Origin: Oryzias latipes
Taxonomy: Eukaryota; Chordata; Actinopteri; Beloniformes; Adrianichthyidae
Length of the DNA: 64,000 nucleotides
Direction of reading: 5' to 3'
NCBI RefSeq assembly: GCF_002234675.1
Contig: NC_019879.2
Location: 22,501,855-22,565,854, forward strand
Position 1 is the stretch's first letter. Each line of letters starts with the position of its first letter. Shown one piece after another: positions 1 to 12,847 of the stretch. A program made the position numbers and the translations under genes. Under the pieces are notes generated by a model. That model was not told the DNA's origin. It made no database searches and saw only the letters and a list, made by a program, of their open reading frames with translations.

Positions 1-185
1 GGACAACATAGGTAGGCCCCACGGGTCACCAGCTTAGTTTAGTCTGTTTAGTTTACTTTAGTTTAGCAATCAGCTATTGTATTTTATTACTGATTTTATG
101 TCTTGTATTAGTGACGCCCTTTGAGACAACTGTGTGGTAATATTGGGCTATATGAGTATAACTGAATTGAATTTAATAAAATTGA
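1..185 (+). repeat. Putative retroposon 3' tail
   Basis: The segment ends in a run resembling the 3' tails of fish LINE/SINE retroposons: a 'gggctatatgagtataa' stretch followed by 'ctgaattgaatttaataaaattga'. Only the end is inside the window and no coding part is visible, so the family is not assigned. This rests on remembered tail shape rather than an alignment. Confidence 0.3.
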
Positions 186-233
186 TTTAATCTTGTTTTA
201 AAATATATATATATATATTTATATATATATATA

Positions 234-1871
234 CACTGACCAAAAATATAAACGCAACACTTTTGTTATTGCTCCCATTTTTTATGGTATGAACTCAAAG
301 ATTTGAAACATTTTCCACATACACAAAATAACCAGTTCTCTGAAATATTGTTTACAAATCTGTCTAAATCTGTGATAGTGAACACTTTTCCTTTGCCAAG
401 ACAATCCATCCCACCTCACAGGTGTGCCATATCAAGATGCTGATTAGACAGCATGATTATTGCACAGGTGTGCCTTAGACTGGCCACAAGAAAAGGCCAC
501 TCTGAAATCTTCAGTTGTATCACACAGCACAATGCCACGGATGTCGCAAGTTTTGAGGGAGCGTGCAATTGGCATGCTGATAGCAGGAATGTCCACCAGA
601 GCTGTTGCTAGGGAATTGAATGTCCATTTCTCCACCATAAGCCGTCTCCAAAGGCGTTTCCGAGAATTTGGCAGCACATCCAACCGGCCTCACAACCGCA
701 GACCACGTGTAACCACACCAGCCCAAGACCTCCACATCCAGCATGTCCACCTCCAAGATCATCTGAGACCAGCCACTCGGACAGCTGCTGAAACAATCGA
801 TTTGCATAACCACAGAATTTCTGCACAAACTGTCAGAAACCGTCTCAGGGAAGCTCATTTGCAATGCTCCTCGTCCTCATCGAGGTCTCGACCTCACTTC
901 AGTTCGTCGTCGTAACCGACTTGAGTGGGCAAATGCTCACATGCGATGGCGTCTAGCACGTTGGAGAGGTGTTCTCTTCACGGATGAATCCCAGTTTACA
1001 CTGTTCAGGGCAGATGGCAGACAGCGTGTGTGGCATCGTGTGGGTGAGCGGATTTTTGATGTCAGTGTTGTGGATCGAGTAGCCCATGGTGGTGGTGGGG
1101 TTATGGTATGGGCAGGCATACTGTATGTTATGGGCGACGAACACAGGTGCATTTCATTGATGGCATTTTAAATGCACAGAGACACCGTGACGAGATCCTG
1201 GGGCCCATTGTTGTGCCGTACATCCAACAACATCACCTCATGTTGCAGCAGATAATGCACGGCCCCATGTTGCAAGGATCTGTACACAATTCTTGGAAGC
1301 TGAAAACATCCCAGTTCTTGCATGGCCAGCATACTCACCGTACATGTCACCCATTGAGCATGTTTGGGATGCTCTGGATCGGCGTATACTACAGCGTGTT
1401 CCAGTTCCTGCCAATATCCAGCAACTTCGCACAGCCATTGAAGAAGAGTGGACCAACATTACACAGGCCAAAATAGACAACCTGATCAACTCTATGCGAA
1501 GGAGATGTGTTGCACTTCATGAGGCAAATGGTGGTCACACCAGATACTGACTGGTTGTCTGGGTCCCCTGACCCCCTCAATAAAACAAAACTGAAGATTT
1601 CAGAGTGGCCTTTTCTTGTGGCCAGTCTAAGGCACACCTGTGCAATAATCATGCTGTCTAATCAGCATCTTGATATGGCACACCTGGGAGGTGGGATGGA
1701 TTGTCTTGCCAAAGGAGAAGTGCTCACTATCACAGATTTAGACAGATTTGTGAACAATATTTCAGAGAACTGGTTATTTTGTGTATGTGGAAAATGTTTC
1801 AAATCTTTGAGTTCATACCATAAAAAATGGGAGCAATAACAAAAGTGTTGCGTTTATATTTTTGGTCAGTG
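234..1871 (+). mobile_element. Tc1/mariner-type DNA transposon, full length, dead
   Basis: The element starts CACTGACC and ends GGTCAGTG and is flanked by TA on both sides (232-233 and 1872-1873), as expected for the Tc1 family target-site duplication. Terminal inverted repeats are long: about 283 bp each (234-516 and 1589-1871), nearly identical on reading. Between them lies a degraded transposase. It sits inside a TA microsatellite (about 205-233 and 1874-1927). The high identity of the two inverted repeats suggests a fairly recent insertion; the coding part is nevertheless not intact. Confidence 0.93.
532..1550 (+). pseudogene. Tc1 transposase, frame-broken
   Basis: Cut-and-paste transposase of the Tc1 family. 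The N-terminal part (from ATG 532) shows the paired-like helix-turn-helix (residues MPRMSQVLRERAIGML, then STRAVARELNVHFSTISRLQRR). The catalytic triad is recognisable: Asp in FTDES (codon at 983), Asp in ADNARPH (codon at 1251) and Glu in SPIEHVWD (codon at 1356). The last two are 34 residues apart, the DD34E spacing of Tc1. The N-terminus, first Asp and second Asp lie in three different reading frames, so there are at least two frame changes and no functional enzyme can be made from this copy. Confidence 0.92.
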
Positions 1872-1873
1872 TA

Positions 1874-1879
1874 TATGTG

Positions 1880-1927
<48 letters not shown>
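1874..1927. repeat. TA microsatellite
   Basis: Simple (TA)n run immediately right of the Tc1 element; the matching run at about 205-233 is the other half of the same locus, split by the insertion. Confidence 0.95.
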
Positions 1928-1930
<3 letters not shown>

Positions 1931-4739
1931 GATATGATGATGTCATACAGCCTGCTGGTTTTACTGGAGGCAAAAAGAGGCAAAAAATCATGAATGTGAG
2001 CTAAAAACATTGCAGAGAAAATCTGAATTCGTAAGAGTTAAATTCCTAAATTAGCACTTATTTAAGATTAGAGAAGACTATGAGAATTATTTCCGCCATA
2101 GCAGTTTATTGTCATTTTAGTTTCTGTTTAATTTTTAATATAGGTTTTCCCAGATCTAATTTGCTTTCAGGTACATATTTGACTTATAGTTAACCTACCA
2201 ACTTAAATTTAATACATATACTATTGTAAAGAATACACCAAAGATTAAAGAAAAGAAACAATAAACAAAAAAACACCACACAGGTTCAGTGTGATTAAAA
2301 AGTTAGTACATCATTTAAAAATATGTTTATGAGGAACCATTAGCCTATATTGCTTGCGTTAAGTTTGAGTCGATTAAAATGTTGTGTAAATACTTTCAAT
2401 TTGTTTTAAACTTGCTAGAGCTCCACTGTGTGTGAATTCAGAATTTTGTCCTCAAATTTTTGTGTTTGCGTTTTTTTGGAAGCCAGTTGGTTAAAGCTAA
2501 GAGATATATTTGTCTTACTGCACTATGTTCATTTATGAACATTGTTCAAAATACAAATCTTGGCATATTTGCGAAATTAAAAAGTCACTTTGACTTTGGA
2601 ACAAAAGCATATAAAAAGTCTCAGTAAAAGAAAGTATCTAGCATAATCAATTGCATGGCAAATGAATTTCACAAAACTAAATAAATAAAACAAATTTTAG
2701 AATTTTCCTAAAATGAGATAGCATTATTTAAGTGTTCATTATTGTTTTTTTTTTTTTTTTACCTTTATTTTAGGATATGTTGAGAAAGATTTATCACAAT
2801 GCTGACCTGGCAAGAAGACATCTGAAAACTCTTCATGAAAAGTTGTAAGGAACCAAAAATGTATTGTTATAAATGTAAATCATGTAACAAATAAATAAAA
2901 ATTACAATTTATTGTTACACTTTGATAATAATTACCTTTAAGTAAGATTTTCATCCATCCATCAATCCTAACCTTTAGGTTTCAGTTGATGCAATGTAAA
3001 TATTCCTTTTTTTTTCTATACAGATTAACATGTGTTTTGTGTATTTCTCATTTGATGTCAACGTACAAAGACCAACCAGGATTGTATATTGAGGGAAATG
3101 CAGCATGACGTTTCTAATTTTTCAGATGTCATCAAACACAAGATTAAATGTTGATAAACCAAAAGGATCAGACTTTGGGACCACAACTAACTAAATGCAT
3201 AGTTAAAAAAGAGGAATGGAAGACACGAATAGCCCTATATTTGCACATATTATCACATATTGGGACAAAATGTGCCAGCATAGGAACAAAACAGACACAT
3301 TGGATTACTGTTGCCAAAAATGTGAGCCATACTGCTAGCAGGGACAATCACAATAGTCATGAAGTAACATTCATCCATCTATGTGTGCTAACCCTATAAT
3401 TGGGTTGTAGCTTACATTTTTGAAGCTTCATGAAGCATTGACCCCTTTGTCCACCCTATCAAAACAAGCTTTTGTTTTTAAATATTTGGGCTGGCGTATC
3501 TTTCCAAAAGTCTTTCTCCTGTTGTCCCCGAAATATTTTGACTTTGACAAACAGGACAAAACTTTAAATAAATCATAATTGATATTTTGGATATAAATAA
3601 ATCAAAATGTCACTAGCTAATATACTTCTAAAATTGTTTTTTTATAGTTTTTTTAAATTGGAATGGCAAATTGTAATTTAGTTCAAACATCTTTTTTTCC
3701 AGAATATGCTCCTGCTTTGCATTCCCTGACCATCCTGACAAAAGGAAGAGCATTTAAAACTGGCTTGATGAATTATATTTTTGTTTTTCGCAATAAAATT
3801 GACCAAATCAAAATTATAATATTGGGCAAAAATTATAAGTGACCTTTTCCCACTTTTGTAACAAAGACAGGGTTTATTACAAATGTTATTTCTTAATTTT
3901 TTATCAAACAAAGGTCCATTTGGTTGAAAAAAGTAAGTCTAAAGCAATGTTATATCTGGAAAAATATATTAGATTCTTTTTCTATCCTCGCATGTAGGTT
4001 GTTTTATTTGTAAATTTATTTTTCGCGTTTTGTCTTTTCTTATGTGAGCTAATAATAGAAACCATCATCAAATGGGAGAGGTATGGAATGTTTCTGCATG
4101 GATGGCCATGTATAATCTTTACTCACTCTATTTTAGCTCTAACATTTTCAGGTAATTCCCAAGAGAGAGATCGTCTCTGTGGAGAGTATTTCCTATTTGT
4201 TGTAGGAAAAAAATGAACAGGATAATGCTCACTTGTTTGAATCTCAGAGGTTCTTCGTGCTGCTACAGAAGCAATCATAGTGGTGTGCAGACATTGACTT
4301 TGTCGTATTTAGTCGGTCTAAAATGTACTGCTGTAAAATCCCCTTGGGACACACATTGAAGAAATGAACCTTCCTCAAAGAAGTAAAAAGTGGTTTGAAG
4401 GCTTTTGAAAAACACGGTTTGAGAGCAACTTGAGGACAATTAATCAAAAAGTAGCAGTTTTTCAAGATAAGACAACAGTTGGAATGAAGCCGGATTCATT
4501 TCTATGTGTGGCCCACTTGCTTTTATATAAACTAAAGGAATAACTAAGAATTTTAATTTGTTCTGCAGATTAATTAGATTGAAAACTGTATGTGACGTGT
4601 TAAATTTCAATAGTGGGATTTATGGGACTATTGATCATTTAAACCTGAATAAGTAAACAAATACACAATAAAAACAGATGTACCAGACTGCTGAAAAAAA
4701 ATTATTGAATAGCACAGCTAGAGCAGCAATTTATAGTTC

Positions 4740-5180
4740 TACCTTAATATCCAGAGCGAGGGGCCACTATAAGGCGTTATTTTCAAACCAATAAAAAGCA
4801 ATTTCCAAAGTAATTGAGAACATGTTTCAATACATATGCATGAAAAAGGCATTTTCCAAACCAACGGCTCCTGTGCTCATGAAATTGATTGAGGGGATGA
4901 CCCGCTATATTAAATGTTATTTGAGAACCATCAAAACACACAAAATTGCAAATTGCCCAGCTTGTTTCAGAATTAATACCTCATTCATCATCATTATGAG
5001 CTGATAAGTTAATTTAACCATTTCATTCTGTCCTAATGAGCTATAGTTGAATTAATGTCATGTAATGTATGAAAGTAACATTTGAACAGAGGCAATGATA
5101 TGAGACAAACAGAGCAGGGACTGCTTTAGAAGCATAATGGTGGCATAAATCTCATAATGGTGGGCCGTTTTCTTACAATT
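4740..5180. promoter_or_regulatory. Candidate conserved non-coding block, evx2 side
   Basis: Block of moderately complex sequence in AT-rich surroundings, containing CCAATAAAA (near 4789), a Hox/Pbx-like TTGATTG, an octamer-like ATATGCAT and repeated TTAAT/ATTA homeodomain cores. No open frame explains it. The call is an inference from composition and motif density; no cross-species alignment was possible. Confidence 0.3.
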
Positions 5181-5549
5181 TCAAAATAAATATGCAAAAC
5201 TTTGATTTTTGTAGTTGTTGTTGTTGTTATAAAGTTTTGTTTTAATGATAAAATCAGGCTTTGATGAACAAATTCTGTCTTTTTTAAAGGAAAAAAGCAC
5301 CTGGATTATAAAATAGCAGAGAAAAAAACAAAAAGAGGGAAATGGTTCCTTTTCTGTGTCTGCTTGGCTTATTGAGGAGCAAACTGAGCTGCCAGTCCTT
5401 CATCTGCTGTGAATCGACGCGCGTTTGACCGTGCAGAGCTGTGCGCGGCGTTTTCGTTCCACCTTAAATTCGTTTTGGCTACGCGTGCTCCCTGTAGTTT
5501 GAGTTCTTTTTATTTTTTTTAATTTTTTCTTGTCCTCCCGCAGCAGCTG

Positions 5550-5960
5550 TCACCCTGCATTACTCGCAGTCAGCTAAATGAAACATTATTCTAAACATAT
5601 GCATCGTAATCAGTCCGGTCACACTTACAAGAACACGCGTTAATAAGGCAATCAATCACTCTGGAACAAGCAAGTTGTTCTGTAACAGCTCATAAACAGT
5701 GTGTAATGAAGAATTGGAGGTTACCATGACACGGCGCTGATCAGATAATCAATGTCAAAGATGCGATGAATGTCAGTAAATGTGCTTTTCATGTCGTTTC
5801 TATAAAATCTCCAATTTACAACAAGCAGTTCAATTACCCTGAAAATTCAGTCAATTAAATAGAGGTGATTGGACAGTAGAGCCAGCATCATCGATCTCTG
5901 CATTTCTATCTCGCCGGTGGACATTTAATTTGTTTTTTCTATTAGCACCCAAATAAAGGA
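5550..5960. promoter_or_regulatory. Candidate conserved enhancer between evx2 and its 5' neighbour
   Basis: Dense cluster of homeodomain and TALE-type motifs: AATCAATCA, TGATCAGATAATCAAT, TTCAATTACC, GTCAATTAAAT, TGATTGGACAG, and CATCGATCTC. The interval between lnpk and Evx2 in tetrapods carries digit/fin enhancers of HoxD, so this position is right for such an element. Function is inferred from position and motif content only. Confidence 0.35.
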
Positions 5961-6289
5961 AAATATAAAATATATTAAACAACCCAAAGATTAATTTTCT
6001 TGTCAAAAACTGTTCACTGAAGGTGACAGACAGTCTTCTGCATTATAACTTTCTTTTGGTCCCATACCAAAAAAAACTTATGGTGTTGTTGTGCCCTGTG
6101 TTTTTCTGGCCTCTGTCTTTTCCCTTTCACACTTTCATCTATCTCAATGGCTTTGTTGTATACAGCAGCCCTCTCCTTAGTAAAGAGCAAAGAAACCTGG
6201 TGATACATCACGCCCATATTTGCTCTCCTAATCCTAGTTCTTTAATGGGGACGTTCAGAAAAAAAGCCAGCTTATCTTGAAAGTCCCTG

Positions 6290-6490
6290 GGGGGCGTTCT
6301 GGTGTGGGTTATATTTTAACCAGGCGCAATCAACGACAGCATCAGCTTGTATCATTTAGAGGTAATGTTGAAATGATGGTAAATTATAGGGCCGGAATGA
6401 CCCGTGATGGTAGAAATGATATTCCCTATAGCTTCCCATGTATTTTTAATTAATGTTAGACTGCAGGGTACACCCAGTCTTTCAGGGAAT
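6290..6490. promoter_or_regulatory. Candidate conserved non-coding block
   Basis: Non-repetitive block containing CAATCAACGACAG, TCATTTAGAGGTAATG, AATGATGGTAAATTATAGG and TTTTTAATTAATG, with no coding potential. Proposed as regulatory from composition and from its position 1.5 kb beyond the evx2 stop. Confidence 0.25.
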
Positions 6491-7632
6491 CTAAAAATGT
6501 CACTTTAATTATAGCAACATGACTCATTTGTTTCAAAAAATATCTAATTGTGTAAAAAAAATCGAAATCTGTAAAGACATTTTTTTATTTATTTTCCAAG
6601 AACAAACACGATCAATAAATAACATGATTTACATTTCATATTGCACATTTTTTTCCAAGTTAAATTATTTAAATTCATACAGCCACGGATATTTTTTAAT
6701 ACAGAGATATAGAGTTAAAACATAGACCTAAGGGGAAAAGGCGTTTAATTTCAGTGGCCGTTTGTTAGCCTTTTTAAGCCTCTTCAGTGTAAACCTTAAA
6801 AAAATCCTTAATTTTTTAGATTTTTTTATTTTAATAATAAGAAAAAAACCTGTTGGGAAATCTTGGTAAATTTACAAGCCGATTTGATAGGCTCTTTTAG
6901 CGTGAATCCAGTGTTTACGCATAAAAACATTCAGCAAGTCACAAAAAAGAAAGGAAAATAAATATTTGAAAAATTGCCCATTTACAGTTGCTGCGTTTTC
7001 AATTGATGAAACCCGGGTAAACAGGGTCGTATTTCCAAAATATTTTATATTTTAATTGTGCATGCCTTCTGGTGAAATCCCATCAGAAAACACACATTGC
7101 CATTTTTACAGGCGCAGACAGACGGTAAAGTCAGGCTGAACTTTCGCCTTCAGGGACTACAGACCTGCGAAAAAATCCAGATTGATATAAAGAGGTTCAC
7201 CAAACGAAGGCTGCTGTGTGTGCCGAAATAATCCCCATTATCAGAATAAAAATATTTCGGGCCTCTCCGAAGGATTCGTTCGTGCCTGAAACCCTCCAAG
7301 TGTCAGACAGTATGGTTACAGCGTGCGTTCTGTGCGCCAGGACTGTCGCTTTGTTCCAGGTCTTTTGTATGTCTAATGACTTCCCTCCGCGGGTTGTTAG
7401 CACTTGACAGCGGGTCTCAAAACGAGGAACTTTCTTACAGTCATGTATTCAAAGAAGCTCCATCTAGGTACATGATTGGCAATTTTTGTCATGATCCTCT
7501 CATTATTAACATAAAAATTGTCAGAAAAAAAGACACAGCGCAAAATTATATGCACCTTCTTGCTGGTTAGGGGTGTCCCCACAGAGCAGAGAGTGGGTGC
7601 TGGAGAAGCTATTGCTGCCAAAAAAACCTCAG

Positions 7633-7638
7633 TTTATT
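7633..7638 (-). other. evx2: Possible evx2 polyadenylation signal
   Basis: AATAAA on the minus strand about 370 bp past the evx2 stop codon. Other signals further away cannot be excluded. Confidence 0.3.
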
Positions 7639-8008
7639 AGACTTAGTGAAGAAAGATATGCTGCTGAACGAAAAGTGGACATTTCTGTCTAATGTTGATA
7701 GCAAAATTAGACCATGTTTGTGCTTTACAGAGGAATGCCGTTGGATAGTTTAAATTTGAATGAAACAGTTCATTTGTGCGTTTTTACGCATTCATTTGAA
7801 ATGACAATTTTGAGGCATGGGGTCAGAATGAATTACAGTGGGTCTATTTGTACAACGAGGGGAGTGGGAGGGGGGCATTTATAAAAAAATTTGAAAGTTG
7901 CAAAAAGTAAAATAGGTTGTAATGCTTTACCCGGACGCATTGTTTTCAAAATAGGCCCATAAGAAAAATATGAAATGGTCGTGTTGGCTAGTATTTGTAA
8001 GGTTTGGC

Positions 8009-9885
8009 CTATCTGTTAAGTGAAGTTTCCTCCCGTTGGTCTGGTGATGGGACTGAGGTCTTGCTGAGAACCGCAGCAGAGTACGGCAGAAATCCACTCT
8101 CGGATCTTTGCGCGGAGGCTGTGCACGTAAAGTCAGCGCTTGCGCTCCTGGAGCCCAGCGCGCTCGTCGCCTGGCTGCTGTGGCAGCTCAGGCAGGAGCA
8201 GGGCCCCGTGGCCGACGGCGCGCTAACCGCCGCCGCCGCCGCTGCAGCCGCCGCTGCCGCAGATGCCGCCGCGGAGCTGTTGAGGCCAGCTGGTGACTGG
8301 TACAGTCCCGGGTGTCTGAAGCTGCACAGGAGCTCTGGTCGGGAGTATGGATGGGACAGCGCTCTGAAGGTGTCGAGGGGGCGGATGGAAGTGGCGAAAG
8401 GTGACGAGGCTGCGCCGGAGGCTGCGGCGGCCGCTGCTGCTGCCGTGACACCGACGTGAGGGTAGTAATGTAGAGGCATGTGCGAGTGGAAAGGATAAGG
8501 CAGACTTCCTGTGGCTGCAGCGTGCGTCATCATGTAGGTGTAGAAGCTGGGGTCTGCCGGATGGGGCCAAGACATGGCCAAGCGCTGCCGTTTGTCCTTC
8601 ATCCGCCTGTTCTGGAACCACACCTGCACATGGAGTAGAAACAAGGCCCATATTGAAGCTGCCATGTTGTTTTTCTGCACCCCATTTATGCCTCAGGAGA
8701 GTGGAGCGTATGCGCAATGGTATTCTCATTTTACATGTTAACAAAATATTTCAGCAAAATATCTAAAAATGAAAAATAAAAACATCTAAATTTTTGAACC
8801 TATTATATTAAATTTATTACTATTTATAATATTTTAAAAATAGTGTAACCAAATGTTTTCTGTCACCTGTAGACGCTTTTAATTTGTAATAAAAAATAAT
8901 ATTTACATATATGTAAATATTTTTTTTTAAAGAAAAAAAACTAATGAAACAAAATGACATTCATACTTTTGGTTTTTAGGACACCCCTCATTGCAGCTCA
9001 CCTTAATCGTCGTTTCGGGCAGGTTTAGCGCAGCGGCCAGTTCACACCTCCTCGGCCTCGATACGTAATTCTCCCGGTAAAACTCCTTTTCCAGTCTGCC
9101 TATTTGTTCTCGGGTGAAAGCAGTCCGATACCTCCTGACCTGGTCGCTGTTTGAATTGTTTGATCCCCCCGTGGAGCCGTTCATGCTCTGGAGGGAGTTT
9201 GAGCTCGTGTTGGACGACGCAGAGTTACTGTCTGAAAAACCTGAGAAAGATCATACAAAAAATAAAAAGCTCAGTTGCGTCAGGTTTGCTTCTATTTTAC
9301 AACTAATATTTGAAAATGTGAGTTGGAAATTATTAGTAAAATAATGTTTTGTATTATTGTAATATTGATGCTCAAAATTAATTAAAATAAAGGTTAGTGG
9401 TACATTTCTGTGAAATTGCTCACAATAAGAAATTAAAAAGAAACTATAATAAAAAAGTAATAATTTTTAAAACGAAATAAAACCCCACCTTTGTTGTTTT
9501 CCTTGTGCTGGCTGGGGGAGCGATGCGCAGGGCATCCCACCTCCACATCGCTGTTAATGTCGGATTCTTGCGAAACTTCGGAGTAAAGGCTCATTTTCTT
9601 CCTGCTTTCCGACGAGGAGATCTCCACCGACGCGCTGTTCTCGCTGTTATGGTGTGTGCCAAAAAGGCTGTCAATTTCAAATTTGCTTTTAGTCGGGATG
9701 TCCCCAAGATTTCCGTGCAGAGAAGCCGAAGTTATTCTCGGGCTCAGTCGTCCGCCATGCTGAGAGTTTTCCAGGGCCTCCAGGACGGAATTTCCCGGCA
9801 CGTCTGCGAGCCTCTTCCCCGCGACAGGACTGTGCAGACCCCTCTCCATCAATATCATCTCTTTTCTTATCCTCTCCATCATCAA
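8009..9885 (-). CDS. evx2: Even-skipped-like homeobox protein Evx2
   Basis: Homeodomain transcription factor that flanks the posterior end of HoxD and shares its enhancers in limbs/fins, genital and CNS tissue. Three exons on the minus strand: 9885-9489, 9231-9002 and 8623-8009, with GT/AG introns of 257 and 378 bp; about 413 residues. The protein begins [17 protein letters not shown], the Evx N-terminus. The homeodomain (about residues 165-224, [19 protein letters not shown] onward) is interrupted by intron 2 between TIK and [14 protein letters not shown], a position typical of the Evx family. The C-terminal exon carries two long alanine runs and ends near SLNR. The exon 2 acceptor could instead be nine bases upstream (an extra GFS-like segment), since two AGs are in frame. 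It is transcribed away from the Hox genes. Confidence 0.93.
8222..8290 (-). repeat. GCN repeat coding for polyalanine in Evx2
   Basis: A GC-rich trinucleotide-type tract encodes a run of about 13 alanines plus flanking Ala/Ser on the minus strand; a second run of eight lies at about 8429-8452. Codons are mixed GCG/GCC/GCA/GCT rather than a pure repeat, which limits slippage. Confidence 0.85.
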
Positions 9886-10010
9886 GAAAAAAGAAAAAAA
9901 AGAGAGAGAAAGAGGGAGGGGGAGGACACGCAGCGCTTGTCCGGTGAAGCTGGAGTTGTGTCAGAGTTAAATCCGCATGCAACTCAGCAACTGATTCTAA
10001 ATAACTGTCT

Positions 10011-10017
10011 TTTTATA
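10011..10017 (-). promoter_or_regulatory. evx2: TATA box of evx2
   Basis: TATAAAA on the minus strand about 126 bp upstream of the evx2 start codon, in a GC-richer flank. The spacing allows a 5' UTR of roughly 100 bases. Confidence 0.5.
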
Positions 10018-10019
10018 AG

Positions 10020-10420
10020 CAGCGCGCAAAAAAATGAAAGAATCTGAATGCAATCGACGAGCTCAAAAAGGTGCCCAGCATCATCCCCACAGCAGCATTC
10101 ATCAAAAGTGCCGGCGCTTCGCTGGTAAAACGCAGGCTGACGTTGCTCCAATGATCATTTATTGTAACAGGTTTATAAGCAAATAAATAGGAGAGGGCTG
10201 TCACTTGATGATGGAGGCGGCCTTCGGTCAGACGAATATTATCCAAGTGGAGAGGAGGAGAGGAGTGAGGAGCGCGCTGCTCGTCCCTGAGTTGATATCT
10301 GAGTCTGTTTTAGATTGCTCTTGGGTTTGGCCTCATGGGCGAAATTGACAGTCTGATTAATAAAACGAGCGCGGCAGCATTTCCCTCTTCATTTAGGAAT
10401 ATTATCATGCTTTGATTCTC
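10020..10420. promoter_or_regulatory. evx2 upstream region, conserved-looking
   Basis: Immediately 5' of evx2 lies a block with CCAATGATCATTTATTG, TTTATAAGCAAATAAATAGG and GTCACTTGATGATGG, rich in Cdx/posterior-Hox type TTTAT cores. It is proposed as evx2 proximal regulation; the basis is position and motifs only. Confidence 0.35.
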
Positions 10421-12049
10421 TTTTGTTTGCCTCTTCCCTCTGCCCTCCCCCTTTCTCTCTAATCGTTATGCTTTTATTTTTTAGTTTTTCCTTCTTCTTA
10501 TCTTTATGCACATTTCTGTCAAATTTCCGCAGCTCACGCGCTCCAAGATTTAGATCAAACACTTTGAGGGAAAAACTACATTCTTCTTCTGTTATTGTTT
10601 TTATATTTTATTATGTTTCTCTTTCAAGTAAATCTTGAAAGGTTGTTTGAAAACAATAAACACAAGACATGTCACAATTTATATACGAAAAAAATAAATG
10701 TCTTTACCGATTGTATGAGACAAAAAAACAGTTTACAGGTCTGCAATTCATGTGATAAATAAATATTTTAGTAATGTTCAGGATTTAATAGCTCTTAAAA
10801 TACATTTGAATTTAATAGAATCAATTCTTTTTGTTTTTCTTATTTGTTTTAATCATCTTTATTGTTCTTCTAAATCTATATCCACATTTTAAATTACTTT
10901 TAAAGATCTTTTAGGACTTTTCATAAGACAACGTTTTGCAGCATATTTTTTTTTTTATTAAAATAAACATAAACTTAAAACATTTTTGTCAACAGATTAC
11001 AGTGGCTGTCTTCAGCATACTTGCTATGTGACGATAAGATCCATCCACGTACTGATATTTTCTTGACGTGAGATGACCACAGAAGCTCCGTCTATGTCCT
11101 CTGCACGTCCTCTGGCGCCCCCTGCAGGCGTCAATAATAGTTGTGAGAAGTGAGAGGACACAGGTGGCAGATTGTTTAACCTCTTGACTGGTCTCTGTAC
11201 TGACCTTTGAGAGTTTTTACCCCTTTTACTTTGTCTGCATGATCAAATCTGCTTTTTTAAGCTAAAAGTATGATCAACATTTCTTATCTGCAAACAAACA
11301 CGCAGTCTGTTTCACATTTAAAAGATCAGTTTGATGCAAATATACATTTTTTTTCCATTTATAAGATAAAATGAGGCATTAAATACGGTACAAAACATTT
11401 TAATGATTAACATGGCCGGATAAAAGCATGGGGAGGGGCTATCTCACCAAATTTGATGGCCTGCAAAAATCCACAATTAACTAAAGAAAAAATAGTTAAA
11501 AATAAAAAAAAAATTATGCAAAACAACAGCAAACAACCATTAAAAATTCAACTAAAAGACACAGTAAAAGCAAAAAAGTGAAGATAAAATAAAAGACAAA
11601 AAAAAAGGATTTACGGACATACATGGAAAAATAGACAAAGGAAAAACAAATTAAAAAAAAGGTCAATGTCTCAACAGGGCATAAACCAGTGTCCTGCTTG
11701 TTTCTGACCCAAGCCTGGTAAATGCAGAGGATGGTTTCAGAAAGAGCATTAAACATAAAACATATCAGACATGGATATGCGAATAGAAGAAATGATATGA
11801 TGATGAAACATTTATTTTGCAGTTTTGGTGCTCGGATGAATCTGACACCCCAAACTCTCAACACACTCAGAATAGCCCCTGGTGTCTGATGCTCTTAGAT
11901 ATTACTGAACATGCCTTATTTTCATGATTTAAACCTCTGAGATTTAATATTAATAGATAAAAACATATATTTGTTAGATAAATTACCTTGTTTTGAAATG
12001 CAATCTGCATATGAATGTCAATAAATAGCTGTTTTATGTGTATGTTACA

Positions 12050-12090
12050 TATCACAATGACAATAAAGGCCTATTCTATTCTATTTTAGA
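12050..12090 (+). repeat. Putative retroposon 3' tail (ATTCT repeats)
   Basis: The sequence 'atcacaatgacaataaagg' followed by 'cctattctattctatttt' resembles a common fish retroposon end with a short ATTCT tail. The body, if any, would extend left to about 11820 but is too diverged to assign. Confidence 0.3.
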
Positions 12091-12847
12091 GTAAATTTAA
12101 TATCAACAAAACATAATAGTTACAATTAAATTCGATCATTTGTATTATTTGGAGCTCCTACAGAGAACAAGGACAATGAAAGACTAGCACCATGTAGAAA
12201 ACAAAGACTAGACAGTAGCTGCTTATAACTCTTGAAGCACTGAATGAATATAGTTTGTATGTTGCGCAAACGAAAACATAATGCGAAAAGTTTGTCATTT
12301 TGTCTTCTTATGACATATTAGCAATAAACTAAGATAACTATAACAACATTGGGCTTCTAGTATGAATACTGAAGCATTTTAGTGGCTTTAATTTAAAATT
12401 ATGGCCTTTTTTTCCTGTTCAGAAAATAGATTTCACAGATTCATCTGCTCCATTGCTTTAAAAGGGAAAAGTTTCCTGTGGGCGGGGGGAAAAAATCAGC
12501 TTGCTGTTCTCCAGAGAGTAACTCACGGATGTATATGTTAAGGTCTTGACTGTAAACTGTGTGCTGGAAATATTTAGACACAAGCCTGCAGTTTTGACAG
12601 CTCTAACCTAAATTTTACAGAGAGCAACTGGTGAAAAATGTTACACTATTTTGAGTCACATGTGCAAAGTTTCCTGGATCCTACCCAAAGTCTGAAGTGA
12701 AGTGAATTTTCGAGTCACATTATCATGTGATTTATATGTCCTCTTCATAGTTGTATTTTGTTGCATATAAACTCTTAATCCCACTTTTCTCTAAATTTGA
12801 GTGAAAACTTTTAAAGAGGGACTCACAACTGCATCAACTAAGTTGTG

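Larger units (their letters stand above)
1928..8008. other. Non-coding region 3' of evx2, with conserved-looking blocks
   Basis: No coding exon is recognised in these 6 kb. Most is AT-rich. Blocks that read like conserved regulatory DNA lie at about 4740-5180, 5550-5960 and 6290-6490 and are listed separately. In vertebrates the next gene on this side is lnpk (lunapark); none of its exons is seen here. Small open frames (for example 3148-3399, 6023-6280) have no recognisable protein features. Confidence 0.6.

Noticed and set aside
8004-8459. 151-codon plus-strand open frame
   Set aside because: It is the complement of evx2 exon 3; its alanine and leucine-rich composition comes from the GC-rich polyalanine codons.
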